Origin: Buddleja alternifolia
Lineage: Eukaryota > Streptophyta > Magnoliopsida > Lamiales > Scrophulariaceae
DNA length: 64,000 bases
Assembly (NCBI GenBank): GCA_019426215.1
Contig: CM033392.1
Coordinates: 41,656,666 to 41,720,665, forward strand
Direction of reading: 5' to 3'
Every line of letters starts with the position of its first letter. Within the stretch, counting starts at the first letter, position 1. The notes under the pieces are model-generated. The model searched no databases and was not told the origin of the DNA. It saw only the letters and a program-made list of their open reading frames with translations. Positions 1-11,301 of this stretch are shown piece after piece. The position numbers and the translations under genes are program-made.

Positions 1-1120
1 GCTAATGTGGAAATAGATACTGAGTAGCCCTATGAGTTTCTCTTTAATAGAATAAGACTCAGACACTTTGTACAACTATTCGACCACATCTTTACTCAGC
101 ACGTTGTCATAGCTTCTAGAGCCTCTATTAATGCCTTCTCATGTTTCAATTTTTTAGATTCCTATCCCTAGGAGTTAAGCGCTCATTACCAGAGGGTAAT
201 TGACTTGCTCGAAGGTCATTGTAACCCAGCGCTTACTCAAGTTGTCTTGCCTTACTTGGAGGACTACTACAAGCTTTACATTTCTAATCTTCCAGACTTG
301 CCAGCAGATAGGTTGTTGTTCTTCAGCAAGGAGAAAATCGATGATTCTCTGTTCTTTATTCCAGGGTCAAGCGCCAGGTTAACTCCATTTCATCCTATTG
401 ATGCTATTGGTCCTATGTGGGTATCCGCCAGAGAAAGCCCACTTTCTGTTTTGTTCTAAGAATTACTCCAGCCCTTTACTTCGGAAAATATCTCTTGGCT
501 GGGTGTTATGCCAATGACAGGAATGATTCCTACAAAAATCACTCAGAATCATCTCCGATTCCATCGTTGCAGTGGCTCTCACAATTTCGTCCATTTTTTT
601 CTTCAACGCCACCTCTTGCAAATTCTGCCTTTGAGTACATGGATACTCTTGTTCCTGTTGTCCAAGAAGTGTCCTCTGAGGAGGACATCCAGATAATTTT
701 TGAGGAAAAAGCCCCTATCAGTACTCTTTTTCCTGTTCATGTTGACATCTTAAGTGCTTCGGTAAATGAAGCTAAAATGGATTCTGCAGAAGTTCATGCT
801 CTAAATGCTGCTCTTTCAGAAAAGGAACCAACTGTTGTTTCGGAGGAACCTCTCAAAAGAGATCCAGCGCATGGTAAAACGGTTGCTTCCAAAGAACCTT
901 TGCCCACTCAGGCACATTCCTCCAGTGACTCTGAAAGTGATGATGATCTGGATGCTCAAGATTCTTGGAATGCGGTTAAGCATTCACTTGCTCATATAAG
1001 AGGTTCTTGCTCTCGTATAGAAGAACAAGGCAAATCAACGCTTTATCAAGTAGAAAGACTTCTCACCGCTGACATGCACAATCCCAACAAGCTTACCATT
1101 CTATTAATGAATAGTGTAGC
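1..1120 (+). pseudogene. env-like third ORF of element C, 5' portion
   Basis: Several frames hold pieces of the ORF that follows pol in this Sirevirus group. Residues around 205-459 (VVLPYLEDYYKLYISNL, then FIPG and DAIGPMWV) align with element B near 37.05-37.25 kb (FILDFYNSYTSGVDL, FIPQ, EAIGPLWV). A later stretch in the 417-1120 frame carries a Ser/Asp/Glu cluster (SSSDSESDDDLDAQD) matching B's SDSDSDPDARD. A stop near 29 and frame changes near 459 show it is dead. I see no signal peptide or membrane segment, so 'env-like' refers to position only. The coding frame continues at 2802 beyond the inserted solo LTR. Confidence 0.7.
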
Positions 1121-2796
1121 TGATAGGAGTCATTTTTACGTGTTATTAAGCCCCTTTGGATTTATGTTTTAGGTTCATTTATCGCTTGATTTTGTCACTT
1201 GTGCGTTTAATTCGTGCATTAAGTGATTTCAGGCCTTAAGTGGATACAATCGAATAAAGGGTGGAAAAAGGACGTATAAAACAAGTTTAGGCCAAGATGT
1301 TTCACACCTCTACAACCAAACAAGCAAGAAATAAGTTGGAGTTAGCTAAAATCATGTTTGAGTACCATTTCCGCACACCTGGGCGCCAAATTAGAAACAA
1401 CCTCCACATTGGAACATCATTTTGATATATTTAGAGACAGAATTGGATGAAGTGGCCTTCTACTAAGTTGTAGATGTATGTCTTACCGTCACACAGGGAC
1501 TTGAATCATCAAATTCGGAGGTCTGTGGAGAATTTTATGAATAAAACACTATCTCTGCGCTGGAAAACACGAAAGTGGCAGCTCCCATTCTTAGTAGGTG
1601 GAAAACAATAGAATGGTAGTTCACATTCTTGGTAGATGGAAAGGAAGAGAATGGTAGCTCACATTCTTGGTAGGAGGAAAGTAAGAGAATGGTAGGTGGA
1701 AAACAAGAGAATGGTAGTTCACATTCTTAGTAGATGGAAAGCAAGAAAATGGTAGGTGGAAAGAAAATAGAATGGAAAGACATGTTCTTGGTAGGTGGAT
1801 TTTTTGGCTATAAAAGGAGGATTGGAGGCCATCCTACAAACACACTTGAAAATAAATTCCCCATTGGGGGATGCTAAACACATCCTATCATCATCTTCAT
1901 CATTCTTAGATTAGTTATGAAGATTATCAAGAACCTTTGAAGGTGAAGAAATCAAGAAGTATGGAAGAGATGAAGATCGAAGTTCAACCATCAAAAATAC
2001 GAGGGAGTTTCTTAGATTTAGATTTGTTTTTGTCTATGAATATGAATCTTAATTTAAGTTCCTATCTTTTATCTTTTATGATGAAATAGATTCTTCGAAC
2101 TAAGGCCATGTTGAGGCTTAATTATGATAATTGAGATATAAATTGTGTTTTCATATTAATTCTATTGTTGCTTTGTGTCTTGATCTTGTTTGAATGCATC
2201 ATATGCTTAGCTACCATATGCATGATTTATTGCTTAAATTATTCGTTCGAGAGAAGGTAATTTAAGGTGCAAAGAGGATCATCACATAATCCGTAAAAAA
2301 TAGGGAATTGCCCCTAGAGATAGGTAGAGATTCCCGAGTGCAGTTAGCCGGATTAATCCGGGGAAATTCTAGAACTTGAATGCATGATTGTTGGTTAGAT
2401 TCTCGGATAGACATATCTAGAGAACCATCAATTAATCATAGGATTATTACAGCCGAGACATCGGGTAGTAATTATTTAAGGTTTTTTCCACCAAAGCAAC
2501 ATTAGTCTAATAATATGAGAACATGTTTATAATGAAAATTGATTAATTTATGCCAACACATGTGTCTTAGTTGCTCTCTTCCATAGCTATCTTGATTTCG
2601 ACATCTTGTTTCTTATATCTTACTTCCATAATATTTTAGTTAATTCTTATTTTAGTTTAAGTTCTTCAATTGCTTTAGAATCATAAACTAAAATACAAGT
2701 CCTTGAGGTTCGACAACCTGGACTTTATTGTCCACTTTATTACTACACACGACCAGTCCACTTGCTGTTTAATACACGTAAGGATTTTTCGTGTCA
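1121..2796 (+). mobile_element. Ty3/gypsy solo LTR
   Basis: A 1676-bp LTR starts TGATAGGAGTCATTTTTACG and ends TTTCGTGTCA, flanked by the 5-bp target duplication GTAGC (1116-1120 and 2797-2801). Both ends are homologous, after reverse complementing, to the LTR of the Athila-like element at 14462-22376: the TGATAA..TTTTTACGTG start, and the GGTTCGACAACC..GGACTTT..TACTACACACGAC stretch near the end. A TATA box (TATAAAAG, 1809-1816) lies after a short tandem-repeat block. No internal sequence remains, so it arose by recombination between two LTRs. Removing it and one GTAGC restores the reading frame of element C's env-like ORF. Confidence 0.9.
1571..1799 (+). repeat. degenerate minisatellite in U3 of the solo LTR
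   Basis: About seven imperfect units of roughly 38 bp are built on GAATGGTAGTTCACATTCTT followed by GGTAGRTGGAAAGCAAGA. Two units are shortened to about 22 bp. The block sits just upstream of the TATA box at 1809, where LTR enhancers usually lie. Unit number and spacing are read by eye. Confidence 0.75.
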
Positions 2797-2801
2797 GTAG
2801 C

Positions 2802-3464
2802 ACCGCTTGTCACAAAACTTTCAGACAACGTCACTCGGTCGCTTGCCGAAAATGCAACTACACCCGCTATTGCTGCTCAAGTCGCTCTCCTGATTGATGA
2901 GGTTAAGCTCTTATGTAGAGAAGTATCTAAGCTTCGCTCGTTACAACCTTAACCTCTTGATGCTGATGTCAAGAAGGGGGAAAAAGAAAAGGGTAAATAG
3001 TCCAAGAGCTTGAAAAGCCCTGATGATAAACTCTGGGAAGAGTTACTAAATTTGATCAAATCGATCCAGCAAACTGTTCTCAAGAAGCGTAAACCTCGGT
3101 TTTATAGAGATTACCCTATTCCAGATCTTTCAGTTGAGTTACTTAAAGAGTTAGGTATCCCGCCGTTTTCCGTTTATGTGCCTCTTAACATTCATCCCAA
3201 CAGAGCTCCAGTCACAAGAACTTATGAGATTTTTGAAGAACTTTTATGTGAACTTGGGATTGACAACGCAATTTGGCACAAACGCTTACACAATTTTGAG
3301 GAGTTGGCTGAAAGAATGGGAAATGTTCAGTTTGCCAACAATACTCACAGAAGAATGAGAGAAGCAAATGACAGGTTGTGGAAGTTTGCGGAGATGCTTT
3401 TTAGTCAGGAAAAGAAGTCAGATCCAAAGAAATCCCAAACTTTTTCATCTAAGAGAAAGCGCTA
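2802..3464 (+). pseudogene. env-like third ORF of element C, 3' portion
   Basis: This continues the ORF broken at 1120. It begins with a helical stretch containing AAQVALLIDEVKLL, matching AAQVALLVEKVKLM in element B. The lysine/glutamate-rich DVKKGEKEK follows, then an open segment at 3010-3464 with VLKKRKPRFYRDYPIPDLSV and the basic tail SSKRKR. The C-terminal part matches B's 38.0-38.37 kb. An in-frame stop at about 2950-2952 and another at 2998-3000 interrupt it. The purine run at 2971-2993 is coding here and also looks like an internal polypurine tract. Confidence 0.7.
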
Positions 3465-3690
3465 AGAGCTTTAATATCTTTATTTTTTAAGCAATTTATT
3501 CCTTACGTTGTTTTAATGTAAACTCTTGTACTTAAATGACAATTGAATGAATTAGTTTGCTGAAACATCTCGTTTCTGGCTATATACTAACCTATAGCTA
3601 ACCTCTAACTTCTAAGCGCTAACTTTATTTTACCTTAGGTTATTGTTCTCTAGCTCTTGGACTATAAAAGAGTTAAGGTCTTGACATCAA

Positions 3691-4465
3691 CAAAAATGGG
3701 GAAATTATTAGGAAATTTCTTGTTATATGTTTTGATGATGATAAGATAGGTTTCATGTTAGACCCAATGGATATGTAGGTTTATCTTTTGTTAGAATATG
3801 TATAAGCGTTTAAAGTTATCAAGTTGTAATTTTTAGTTAAGGCATTTTATCTTTATAGCTTTAGACCAGTATCTAGCGCTTGACCTAAGATAGAATTCTA
3901 GGTGAGTCTATCAAGGTGAAATCGAAGATCAGCGTCTGAAGACTTTGAAGATGAGAGATTCATTAAGCAGTTGTCAAGCGCTTATGAATCAATTCAGGAT
4001 GACTTTTGTTTTTAAGCGCTTGTCATCACCTGAAGTTAATCCGAAGTCAATATGTTCTTTAATGCAATCAACGAACATTTGTCTCCAACGGGAAATAAAT
4101 TCAAATGCATTAAATGCTTGATAAGAGCATTAAATGTGATAAGGACTATTGACGGTAAGGATGTGCCTTCCCCATTGGCTATCAACTCAAAGTAGGTCTG
4201 CTACCCACTTTGTGCAGCAGAATTTTTCAGAGATGTCAGAAAAAGACTAAGTCACGCACCTTGTGGTTCTCACGTCCCTGCTTGTGTCCAACGGACAAAT
4301 CCCGAGAAAAGTCTATAAATAGATACTCACAGCTCAAACCTTAAAAAACACAGAGAATTATTCACTTACGCTGTTGAAATCTATATCCAACTTTTAAAGC
4401 TCAAATCTTCCATAGTCAAAGAGTCCTTCTATACCTAATGACTTATTGAACAAGTCAAAACAAAA
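3691..4465 (+). repeat. PPT and truncated 3' LTR of element C
   Basis: The polypurine tract CAAAAATGGGGAAAT (3691-3705) directly precedes the LTR start at 3706. Landmarks shared with the LTRs of A, B and E are ATGATGATAAGATAGG, ATTCTAGGTGAGTCTAT, GATCAGCGTCTGAAG, AAATGCATTAAATG and the TATA box CTATAAATAGATACTCAC near 4313. Sequence beyond about 4465 no longer follows the family LTR. The U5 end, including the poly-C hairpin and terminal CA, is missing. Confidence 0.75.
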
Positions 4466-5765
4466 GAACCCTAAAATTGAGCTCCTCTTGGACGCCTAAC
4501 ATGGTCAAGTAGGCGTCCTCTTGGACCCCTTCTAGAAGCCCGAAATTTGTTTTGTTTAATTAATTTCTTATTTCAATGAACAATTTATTATATCTAATAA
4601 ATAAATTAATTAATTAATTAACCAAATTAAGTAGATAAATTAATTCATTAATATATTTCCCTAGGAAATTAATTAATAATTAATCTTATCCATATAATTA
4701 ATTATTTCATCTAATGAATAATTAATTATTTAATTTATCCAATAAATTAACACTCCTAGAAGAAAAATAGAAATTCCTTTTTTATTTTTCTTTATCTATC
4801 ATTTAGCGCGACTCTTTAGATTCGTTTCGTTTGGCACTGAGAGGAAACCAAAGAAAGTGGGTAACACCTAGCCAGTCATGTGGCCCACTTCGTAACCCAA
4901 ACGAAAAACGAATGATAGGATCATTCCGCAATCTTCCAATTGTAAATAACCTGTAAGTATAAACCCTTTGTTCATGTACCCCCATTCAAATGAGAGTCAT
5001 GGCTATGTCAAACTCACTGGACTTGACCATATGTATTAATTATAATAATACGAGATCATTGAAATCGATTTAGTGCCTAGCACAATCGTCTCTTTGTGCT
5101 TTGGTCAAAGACTTTATTTATAATCACATAGGGTACTTTTCTCACTCACTTATGAGAGAACAAATCCTATCTAGATATCAGCTAAGACTACCATTTGCCC
5201 ATCAAGTCGCATTTTGAGGTCGACCCCACCAACGGGTGAATTAGGTTTAACTACTCTAATGAAATACTTGGTGTCACAAATGCATCTTTAGCATGATGTT
5301 TCAAGTCGAAGGTTCACTCACACCTATTACGCATAATCAGTTCTGTCATTAACAGTCACAGAGTGAAAACCCATGCGAGTCGTTTTCGAGCATATCAGTT
5401 CCACTGATGTGCCTACAATCTTAATCTCCTATCATCCCATGATACTAGACAGACACTCCAATCTTAGAGATAAGATTGTACAAGTGTTCTAAGTCTTTAT
5501 TTGTCCATTAAAGACTTCACTTTACTTGCGAACTTGTTTTTAGTAATCAAGATCGATCTCTCTAGTGCCAATCTTCCTATCCCATAGGAAGTAGAGAGAT
5601 CGCACTGAAAACACGGACAAAATATTTTACACTACTTATAGATGCAGATAAGATTTAAGTAAAAACTAAATAACGTCTTTATTAATAATATCGAATAAGT
5701 CAATTACAAGATAAATGCCCTATCTTTCTATCCTCTATGGCATCTGAGGGCATAATCCTAATAGC
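4466..5765 (-). repeat. copia LTR fragment (minus orientation, family of 47241-50217)
   Basis: On the minus strand the LTR starts TATTAGGATTATGCCCTCAG, close to TGTTAGAGTATATGCCCTCA at the end of the solo LTR at 47241-50217. Both copies share AT-rich TTAATTAAT blocks, GCACGACTCTTTAG.., GTAACACCTAGCCAGTCA.. and GGTCGAYCCCACCAAMGGGTG. The copy is truncated on its left side (about 4466), where it meets element C's broken LTR. On the right it directly abuts the RNase H remnant of element D. No target duplication is expected or seen at such a double truncation. Confidence 0.7.
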
Positions 5766-6397
5766 AATGTATTGTACAAGACCTGGTATAGCTTTTGTGT
5801 TGGAGTACTAAGTAGATTTACTAGTAATCAGATTAAAGTTCATTGGGATGCAATTTCAAGGATTCTTAGATACTTGAAAAGCACAATGAATTTTGCATTA
5901 AGTTATCAAGGTTGTCTATCGGTATTAGAAGGATACATGGATGCAAATTAGATTACGGATTTAGATAGAACCAAGTCCACAAGTGGATGGTTATTTACAC
6001 TTGGCGGAGGTGTGATTTATTGGGGTTCAAAGAGACAAATGTGAATTGCGCACTCAACTATGGAATTCGAATTCATTGCTTTAGCGGCTACGGCTAATGA
6101 AGGTGAATGGCTTAGGGACCTGATGATAGAAATTCCTATTTGGCATAAAACAATGCCTCCTGTTTCAATCTTGTGTGATAATGAAGCTACATTTTCATGG
6201 GCATACAATAAGATTTATAATGGTAAGTCTAGAAATATAAGTGTACGACATAGTTATGTCCGAGATCTTATCGGAAGTGATACCATATCAATAACATCCG
6301 TTAGATCAAAGGAGAATTTGTGTGATCCCTTCACCAAAGGCCTTGCGAGGGATTTGGTTTGGAAATCCTCAAGGAAGATGGACTTAAGAGCTTTGTA
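5766..6397 (+). pseudogene. Ty1/copia RNase H remnant of element D
   Basis: This is the C-terminal end of a copia polyprotein from a lineage other than Sirevirus. Visible landmarks are CTRPGIAF, VHWDAISRILRYLKSTMNF, EGYMDAN, KSTSGWLFTLGGG, HSTMEFEFIALAATANEGEW, LCDNEATFSWAYN, SRNISVRHSYVRDLI and DPFTKGLARDLV. The acidic RNase H residues (D in YMDAN, E in MEFEFIAL, D in LCDNEA) are present. A frameshift near 5805 and stops after YMDAN and after SKRQM kill it. The remainder of the element upstream is missing and is replaced by an unrelated LTR fragment. Confidence 0.85.
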
Positions 6398-6955
6398 AAA
6401 GGTAACTTATAGGTGGAAACCAACTGATTCTCGAATAACATCCAATCCTATTGGTTTAATGGAAACACACTTGTAGTTAAAATCAAAAATGCACTAATAT
6501 ATAGAATTTAGTTCTATAACATCACAAGGTAGTGCATGGTTGTATGGAAAAGAGGGTGAGATAAATCCCTTAATGAATCTATATCCTTTTGGAAAGTGTA
6601 AATCATACAAGTACACTTGATTAGATTCAGCTATGTAAGTGAGGAAGTGTAGCCGCTTCTGCGAGATTGAAAGCTTATCTCTATGTCACTTATTATTACT
6701 GAGATTGTCGCACAAGGCCGTTAATGTGCGAGCAAGTTGAATGAGCTGGTTGTAAATTGTACGTCTAACATGTTCTAGTATGAACTATGAATATTTATTT
6801 CAAAGTTTTTACTATCAAAATATTCGGGCACCTGAAATGTGCTAGACTATGTGAAGCCTCAAGCCGAAAGACACCTTTATTGAAGTGCAAAATACTATTA
6901 AAATAGAAAGTTTGAAAATTGTTTGTAATTTCGAAACTGGGGAGGGGGGGGGAGT
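6398..6955 (+). other. 3' UTR and polypurine tract of element D
   Basis: This non-coding stretch lies between the RNase H stop and the LTR. It ends in a strong polypurine tract (6940-6954, G-rich with one A). I see no gene in it. Confidence 0.65.
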
Positions 6956-7261
6956 TGTTGGAATTTTCGTAATTAATGTTTGTATAAGACAAGTGTTTAA
7001 GGAAGAATTAGATGGAACTTGTTTGGAACATTTATGAGGAAGTCTTTTATCCCACATATGAAAAGTAAGGGAGTTGATGTGGGTATATAATAAATGTATT
7101 TTCATGAATACTTAAATTGGTAAGCTAATAGGGAGTGGAGAGATAGCCCACAACCGGTACGATGCACCGCATCGCACTGTGCACCTCCATACCGATCTGG
7201 GTTGGACTGGCGGGCCGGGCAGTGGCCCGTGTGCTCGAGTGTCGTTGATGGTCGTGGTATA

Positions 7262-8886
7262 TGACACGACAAAATCCTAGCAAGAGAACTAGGTCGCGTA
7301 AGTAGTAAAGTGGATGGTTAAGTCCGGGGTTATCGTATCCGCAGGGACAACTATAATCTAAGTACCGAGACTACTATATTACTCAATTCTAAGTTAAATC
7401 GGTTGATAGAAAGGTTGATTAACTAATTAATAAATATTAGAAAATAAACTAAGGCAACGTCACACCAAATAAAGGGAGGAAACAATAGAGAGAAGCGATC
7501 AAGGCACATGGTTCAACCAATTATGCATTTCGATTGTGATTTAGGTTCTATTGGATTATTAGATTGATTTAGCTAAGGCGAAATTCCCTAACGTACGTAC
7601 CACCCAATCTCTTGGCATAGCAACCCTACCCTTGGTAACGATTTCCTATATATCTCTATATGAAAACCCGATTAACGAGGATGCATTTAAGGTCTAGGAA
7701 TTCCCCACGTGAATGGAAATCCACCTAAAGAAACCGAGTCTATCTCTAGTCGGTTTAACTATAGGGTATTCAATGTTTATATCTTCCCTAGGTTATTATC
7801 TCTCGATCTCTAACCTAGGCATTTTATCAAACACTTGGTGATCAAACAAGCGAAGCATTGAGCTCAACTATTGAATACATAGCTAAAACCAAAATTAATC
7901 CAATAAACACCAACAAATCAACAATCAAAATAACATAAATGGCCTATCCATGGCCTCAATCAAACAAGTTTAGCTCATATTCATGTCAAAAGTTCAAATA
8001 TAAATCATACAAGTCATAAGAGGTTTGAACAAATTCAAGAAATAAATATGTAAAAACTCCCTAATTCTTGTAGAGATGTGGATTCCTCGTTGAATTCTCC
8101 GTCTTCTCACGAATCCGGGCCTTCAAGTAGACGTTTTGACCTTCAAAATCACTCTCCCAAGCTCCCTCTCCCTCTCTTTTGGCGTGGCTGCTGCTATCTA
8201 TGGTGAGTTAGGGTAAAAAATGGCTAAAAGGGGTATTTATAGACCAACCCGCTGCCTCGAACGCCGCGGCATTCGCTTGTTGAACGCCTCGGCGTTGGCT
8301 ACTGCATGTGAACGCCGCGGCGTTCGTGGATGAACGCCTCGGCGTTCGTCCCCTGCTGCTCCAGCCAGTTTTGGTAAACTTCGCATAACTTTCTCTACCG
8401 ATGTCGGAATTCACTGATTCAAGTTGCTGTAGAATCCTAAAACAAAGCTCTACAACTCTCCAGAAGACACTAGGGCCGAAATCAAACGTTAAAGATGACA
8501 AAATTGTCTCACAGGTCACTGAATGAGAAAACTCCATCGTAAGACGTCTCTTCCGATGACGTTTTCACCTCCTTCCCTACATATCTGATCTTTGTCTTCA
8601 ACATAAGAAATGTACCTTTGCCTCTTAGCTTTCCATTGGTAAATCAAGTGTGTAATTTGGACATGGGTAGAGAACTCTATTCAATAAACTCTATCACTGC
8701 GCAGACAGTTTGTATCTTTATGCATGATTTACCTTCAATCCTTGTTCTTTTCCTCCAAATGTTATGTTATTCTATAAAATATGAGAAGACAAGGATCAAA
8801 GCATCATATGTGATCAAATTATCAAGGAAACAATCAAAACTAAGTCGATAAACGGGGGAAAACTAGTGTAAAAATAACATATATCA
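7262..8886 (-). mobile_element. Ty3/gypsy solo LTR (minus orientation)
   Basis: A 1625-bp LTR begins TGACACGACAAAATCC and ends ATATATCA on the plus strand, flanked by the 5-bp duplication GTATA (7257-7261 and 8887-8891). The TGACACG start resembles the start of the Athila-like LTR at 20462. Read on the minus strand, the TATA-like TATAAATACC lies near 8230-8240. A GC-rich block of small palindromes occurs at 8258-8352. No internal region remains. Confidence 0.85.
8258..8352. repeat. GC-rich palindrome cluster in the solo LTR
   Basis: Four related copies of GAACGCC(G/T)CGGCGTTC-type palindromes are spaced about 20-30 bp apart. The copy at 8310-8325 is a perfect 16-bp palindrome. The GC content contrasts strongly with the AT-rich LTR around it. 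Confidence 0.8.
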
Positions 8887-9480
8887 GTATAACATTTTTT
8901 CTGTGAATTTTCATTTAAGTATAGAAAAGTTACGAATTTGATTCAATTTGAGTGCCAAAATTATTTTTTTAAACGTTAAACTCAAATGGTTTAATTTTGG
9001 CCATGACTCTCCAATTTAAACGACAAGGTGCAATCCTTTCGTTCAACAAAGCCTATCCGAATCAATGTAACTTTTCATTGGTGACTCTATATTTTCTATA
9101 AATATTTGACCCCTAAATCCGAAATTAATACTTCATTACATTGAAAACATACAATTTTCTATTTTCTTGAAATCTGCTCTATTCAAGTATATTCATGTAC
9201 TACTACTTGAATATTGTTTTTGCCTGTTTTATCTTGGAAGGCTTATTTGCTGATACCTAGCAGTAAAAGGTGCAAATAAAGTCTTAAAAAAAGAGCAATC
9301 CTTGACTCGGGAAGAATCTCGGTCTTACTATTTCTTCAACACCTTAATCATAAGTTTTCTAAAGTTTAGATTCTACTGGTTCGGCTCTGTGATGCTAAGT
9401 CCTATGCGGCATCAGACTCGTAGCGTCTTTGGACCGCTTAATTTTTACAATTTGTTGGATCAACGTTGGTTCCGATTATT

Positions 9481-9668
9481 CTATTTTGACTTCATAATTC
9501 ACTCATTTTTTTTATTCTTCTTTCACCTACTTTTAAATTACATGTAAGGGCAATGAGATATAACTGGAGTAAAGTACAATATAGGATAAAAGTAATCGAA
9601 GTATTTTAGCGCTGTAACAAATATAGCATTTGATTAAGTATAAGATATAGTAATATTTTGAATACAAC
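9481..9668. other. unassigned sequence left of element A
   Basis: This AT-rich stretch lies between the presumed end of element D's LTR and the start of element A. I see no gene, repeat or terminal structure in it. Confidence 0.4.
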
Positions 9669-11202
9669 CATTAGGAATTTCATGTTAGAAGTTTTGATGA
9701 TGACAATTAAGATTTTTTGTTAGACCCCAAAATATGTAAGTTTGATTCTTTACTAGAATATATGTATAGGCTTTGAGCATTAGATTTGTATAAGGCTTTA
9801 TTTATTTTTATTTTAGACTGTTAGGCTAAGTAATCTCAGAACTAAGCGTCTGATATTATTCTGCGTGAGTTTATCAGTAGATAGGTCTGAAGATTCAAGC
9901 ATCTGAAGTCTGAATGAAGATGAAGATTCCAAGCGTCCAAGCATTTATTAAGTGTCAGAAATCATTCAGCAGTGATTGAGCTTCTATCAATTACTAGATG
10001 TCACCTGAATTTATTTCTAATTCAAGAAGGAGTTTAATGCAAATATTCTCCGATCATTAATTTCCAACGGGCATTTATTTCAAATGCATTAAATGTTGAT
10101 AAGAGTATTAAATGTGGTAAGCACTTTAGAACGTATGGAGAAGCCTTCCCATTGGACTGTCAACTCTACAAAGACAGCCGCACCAACTTTCCGCAGCAGG
10201 TTTTCAGGAAAAAAAGACGAAAGTTGTTCACTCGCGAAAGTGAAAGACACACGCCTGAACATGTGTCAAACAGACACTTTATCCAAGAAAGTTTATAAAA
10301 AGGACTTCAGCAACAAGCCAAAACACGGTACATACACCCACAAGCTTACAAGCCAAAACTCTGTTGCATTGAAGTTTCAATCCTTAAACTTTTAGAAAAG
10401 CTCGAATATTCCAAGCAAACATTCTCTTTGCTTTTGTTCAATCCTTGAGACAGTTAACAACATCTCAAACATCTTTTTCAAAAGAAACCTACACTACTAT
10501 TGAGATATTTCAAGTTGTTTGAACTTCCCAAAATCAAACAAACCATTATAGAAAACCTCGTCCAAGCCTCGCAATCTGTGTGAAGTCGAAGTTGGATACT
10601 TGTATTATTTCTGGATGAAAGAAGCAAGAGGATAAAAGTGTCTTGTAGCAGAAATCTGTGTGACCAAGGAGCTCAAGTCATCGATATCCATCTCTCCCTA
10701 TTTTGTAGAAGTTTCTGTGTGATTCTTCGAGAATCATTTTAATGGATTGCCTCCATGTGTTCAAAGGAGAAGAAAGACGTAGTTGGGATTACACCACCCA
10801 ACGAACCTTTCAAATCTTGTGTTCTTTACTTCACCGTCATCATTATTTTATCATATCACTGCATAATCGATTAAGTAAGCATATTGATAAAATCACCTTA
10901 AGTTAAGCAACTAAGGAAAATGTTTGTGATGCTAAAATCCTTCAAAAGGAAGACTTAAAATCATTCCGATGTGCTAACCCTGTTTGAAGAACTAAACGCT
11001 TAAACCTATCTGGTTATAGTATTCAAATCTTGAGTCTAAGTTAACTTTATGAAAACAGTCTTCAAGTAGACGTTCAACCAAGCGCCTATATTTTCAAGCG
11101 TCCCAGATTTATTTTAATACAATATTTTTGAAGTAAAAAAAGACTTCAGGGTCAATTCAACCCCCCTCCCTTCTAGACCCTTTCGTATGCCACTTGGGAC
11201 TA
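9669..11202 (+). repeat. 5' LTR of element A
   Basis: This LTR of about 1.53 kb starts CATTAGGAATTTCATGTTAG, decayed from TGTTAGG. It ends with the family's U5 end TTTCGTATGCCACTTGGGAC just before the PBS. It contains the family's palindrome and poly-C hairpin region at 11148-11181. Short open frames in it (for example around 10093-10395) are not genes. Confidence 0.85.
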
Positions 11203-11204
11203 AT

Positions 11205-11216
11205 TGGTATCAGAGC
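11205..11216 (+). promoter_or_regulatory. primer binding site, initiator tRNA-Met, element A
   Basis: TGGTATCAGAGC follows the 5' LTR by two to three bases. This is the usual complement of initiator tRNA-Met in plant copia elements. Confidence 0.9.
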
Positions 11217-11301
11217 GGTTGAAGTTGAAATTTATTTAAAATTTCAAGCATAACTGATTGTTTAGATTCTTTTCAAATCTAGTTGCTTTAAAATTTCTTC
11301 C

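Larger units (their letters stand above)
1..4465 (+). mobile_element. Sirevirus-like Ty1/copia element C, 3' part only
   Basis: The window opens inside the third (env-like) ORF of a copia element. Its order is env-like ORF, 3' UTR, polypurine tract (3691-3703) and the start of the 3' LTR at 3706. This is the same order as in the better preserved elements B and A. The ORF is homologous along its length to B's ORF at about 36.9-38.4 kb. The LTR start TATTAGGAAATTTC matches the TGTTAGGAATTTC start of A, B and E. The element is broken twice: a gypsy solo LTR splits the ORF, and its own 3' LTR stops near 4465 without reaching the family's CACTTGGGAC end. The right boundary is approximate. Confidence 0.8.
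6956..9480 (+). repeat. 3' LTR of copia element D, split by a solo LTR
   Basis: The LTR starts TGTTGGAATTTTCG right after the PPT and runs to 7261. It resumes at 8892 after the inserted gypsy solo LTR and its duplicated GTATA. The second part holds a TATA box (CTATAAATATTTG, near 9098) and an AATAAAG signal near 9276. After that comes a conserved-looking U5 stretch with GACTCGGGAAGAATCTCGG and CTATGCGGCATCAGACTCG. The 3' end is uncertain; I place it near 9480 because no clear CA terminus and target duplication could be matched. Confidence 0.6.

Noticed and set aside
8208..8537. 109-codon minus-strand frame through the GC-rich block
   Set aside because: It lies inside a solo LTR with defined ends and target duplication; no recognisable protein motif.
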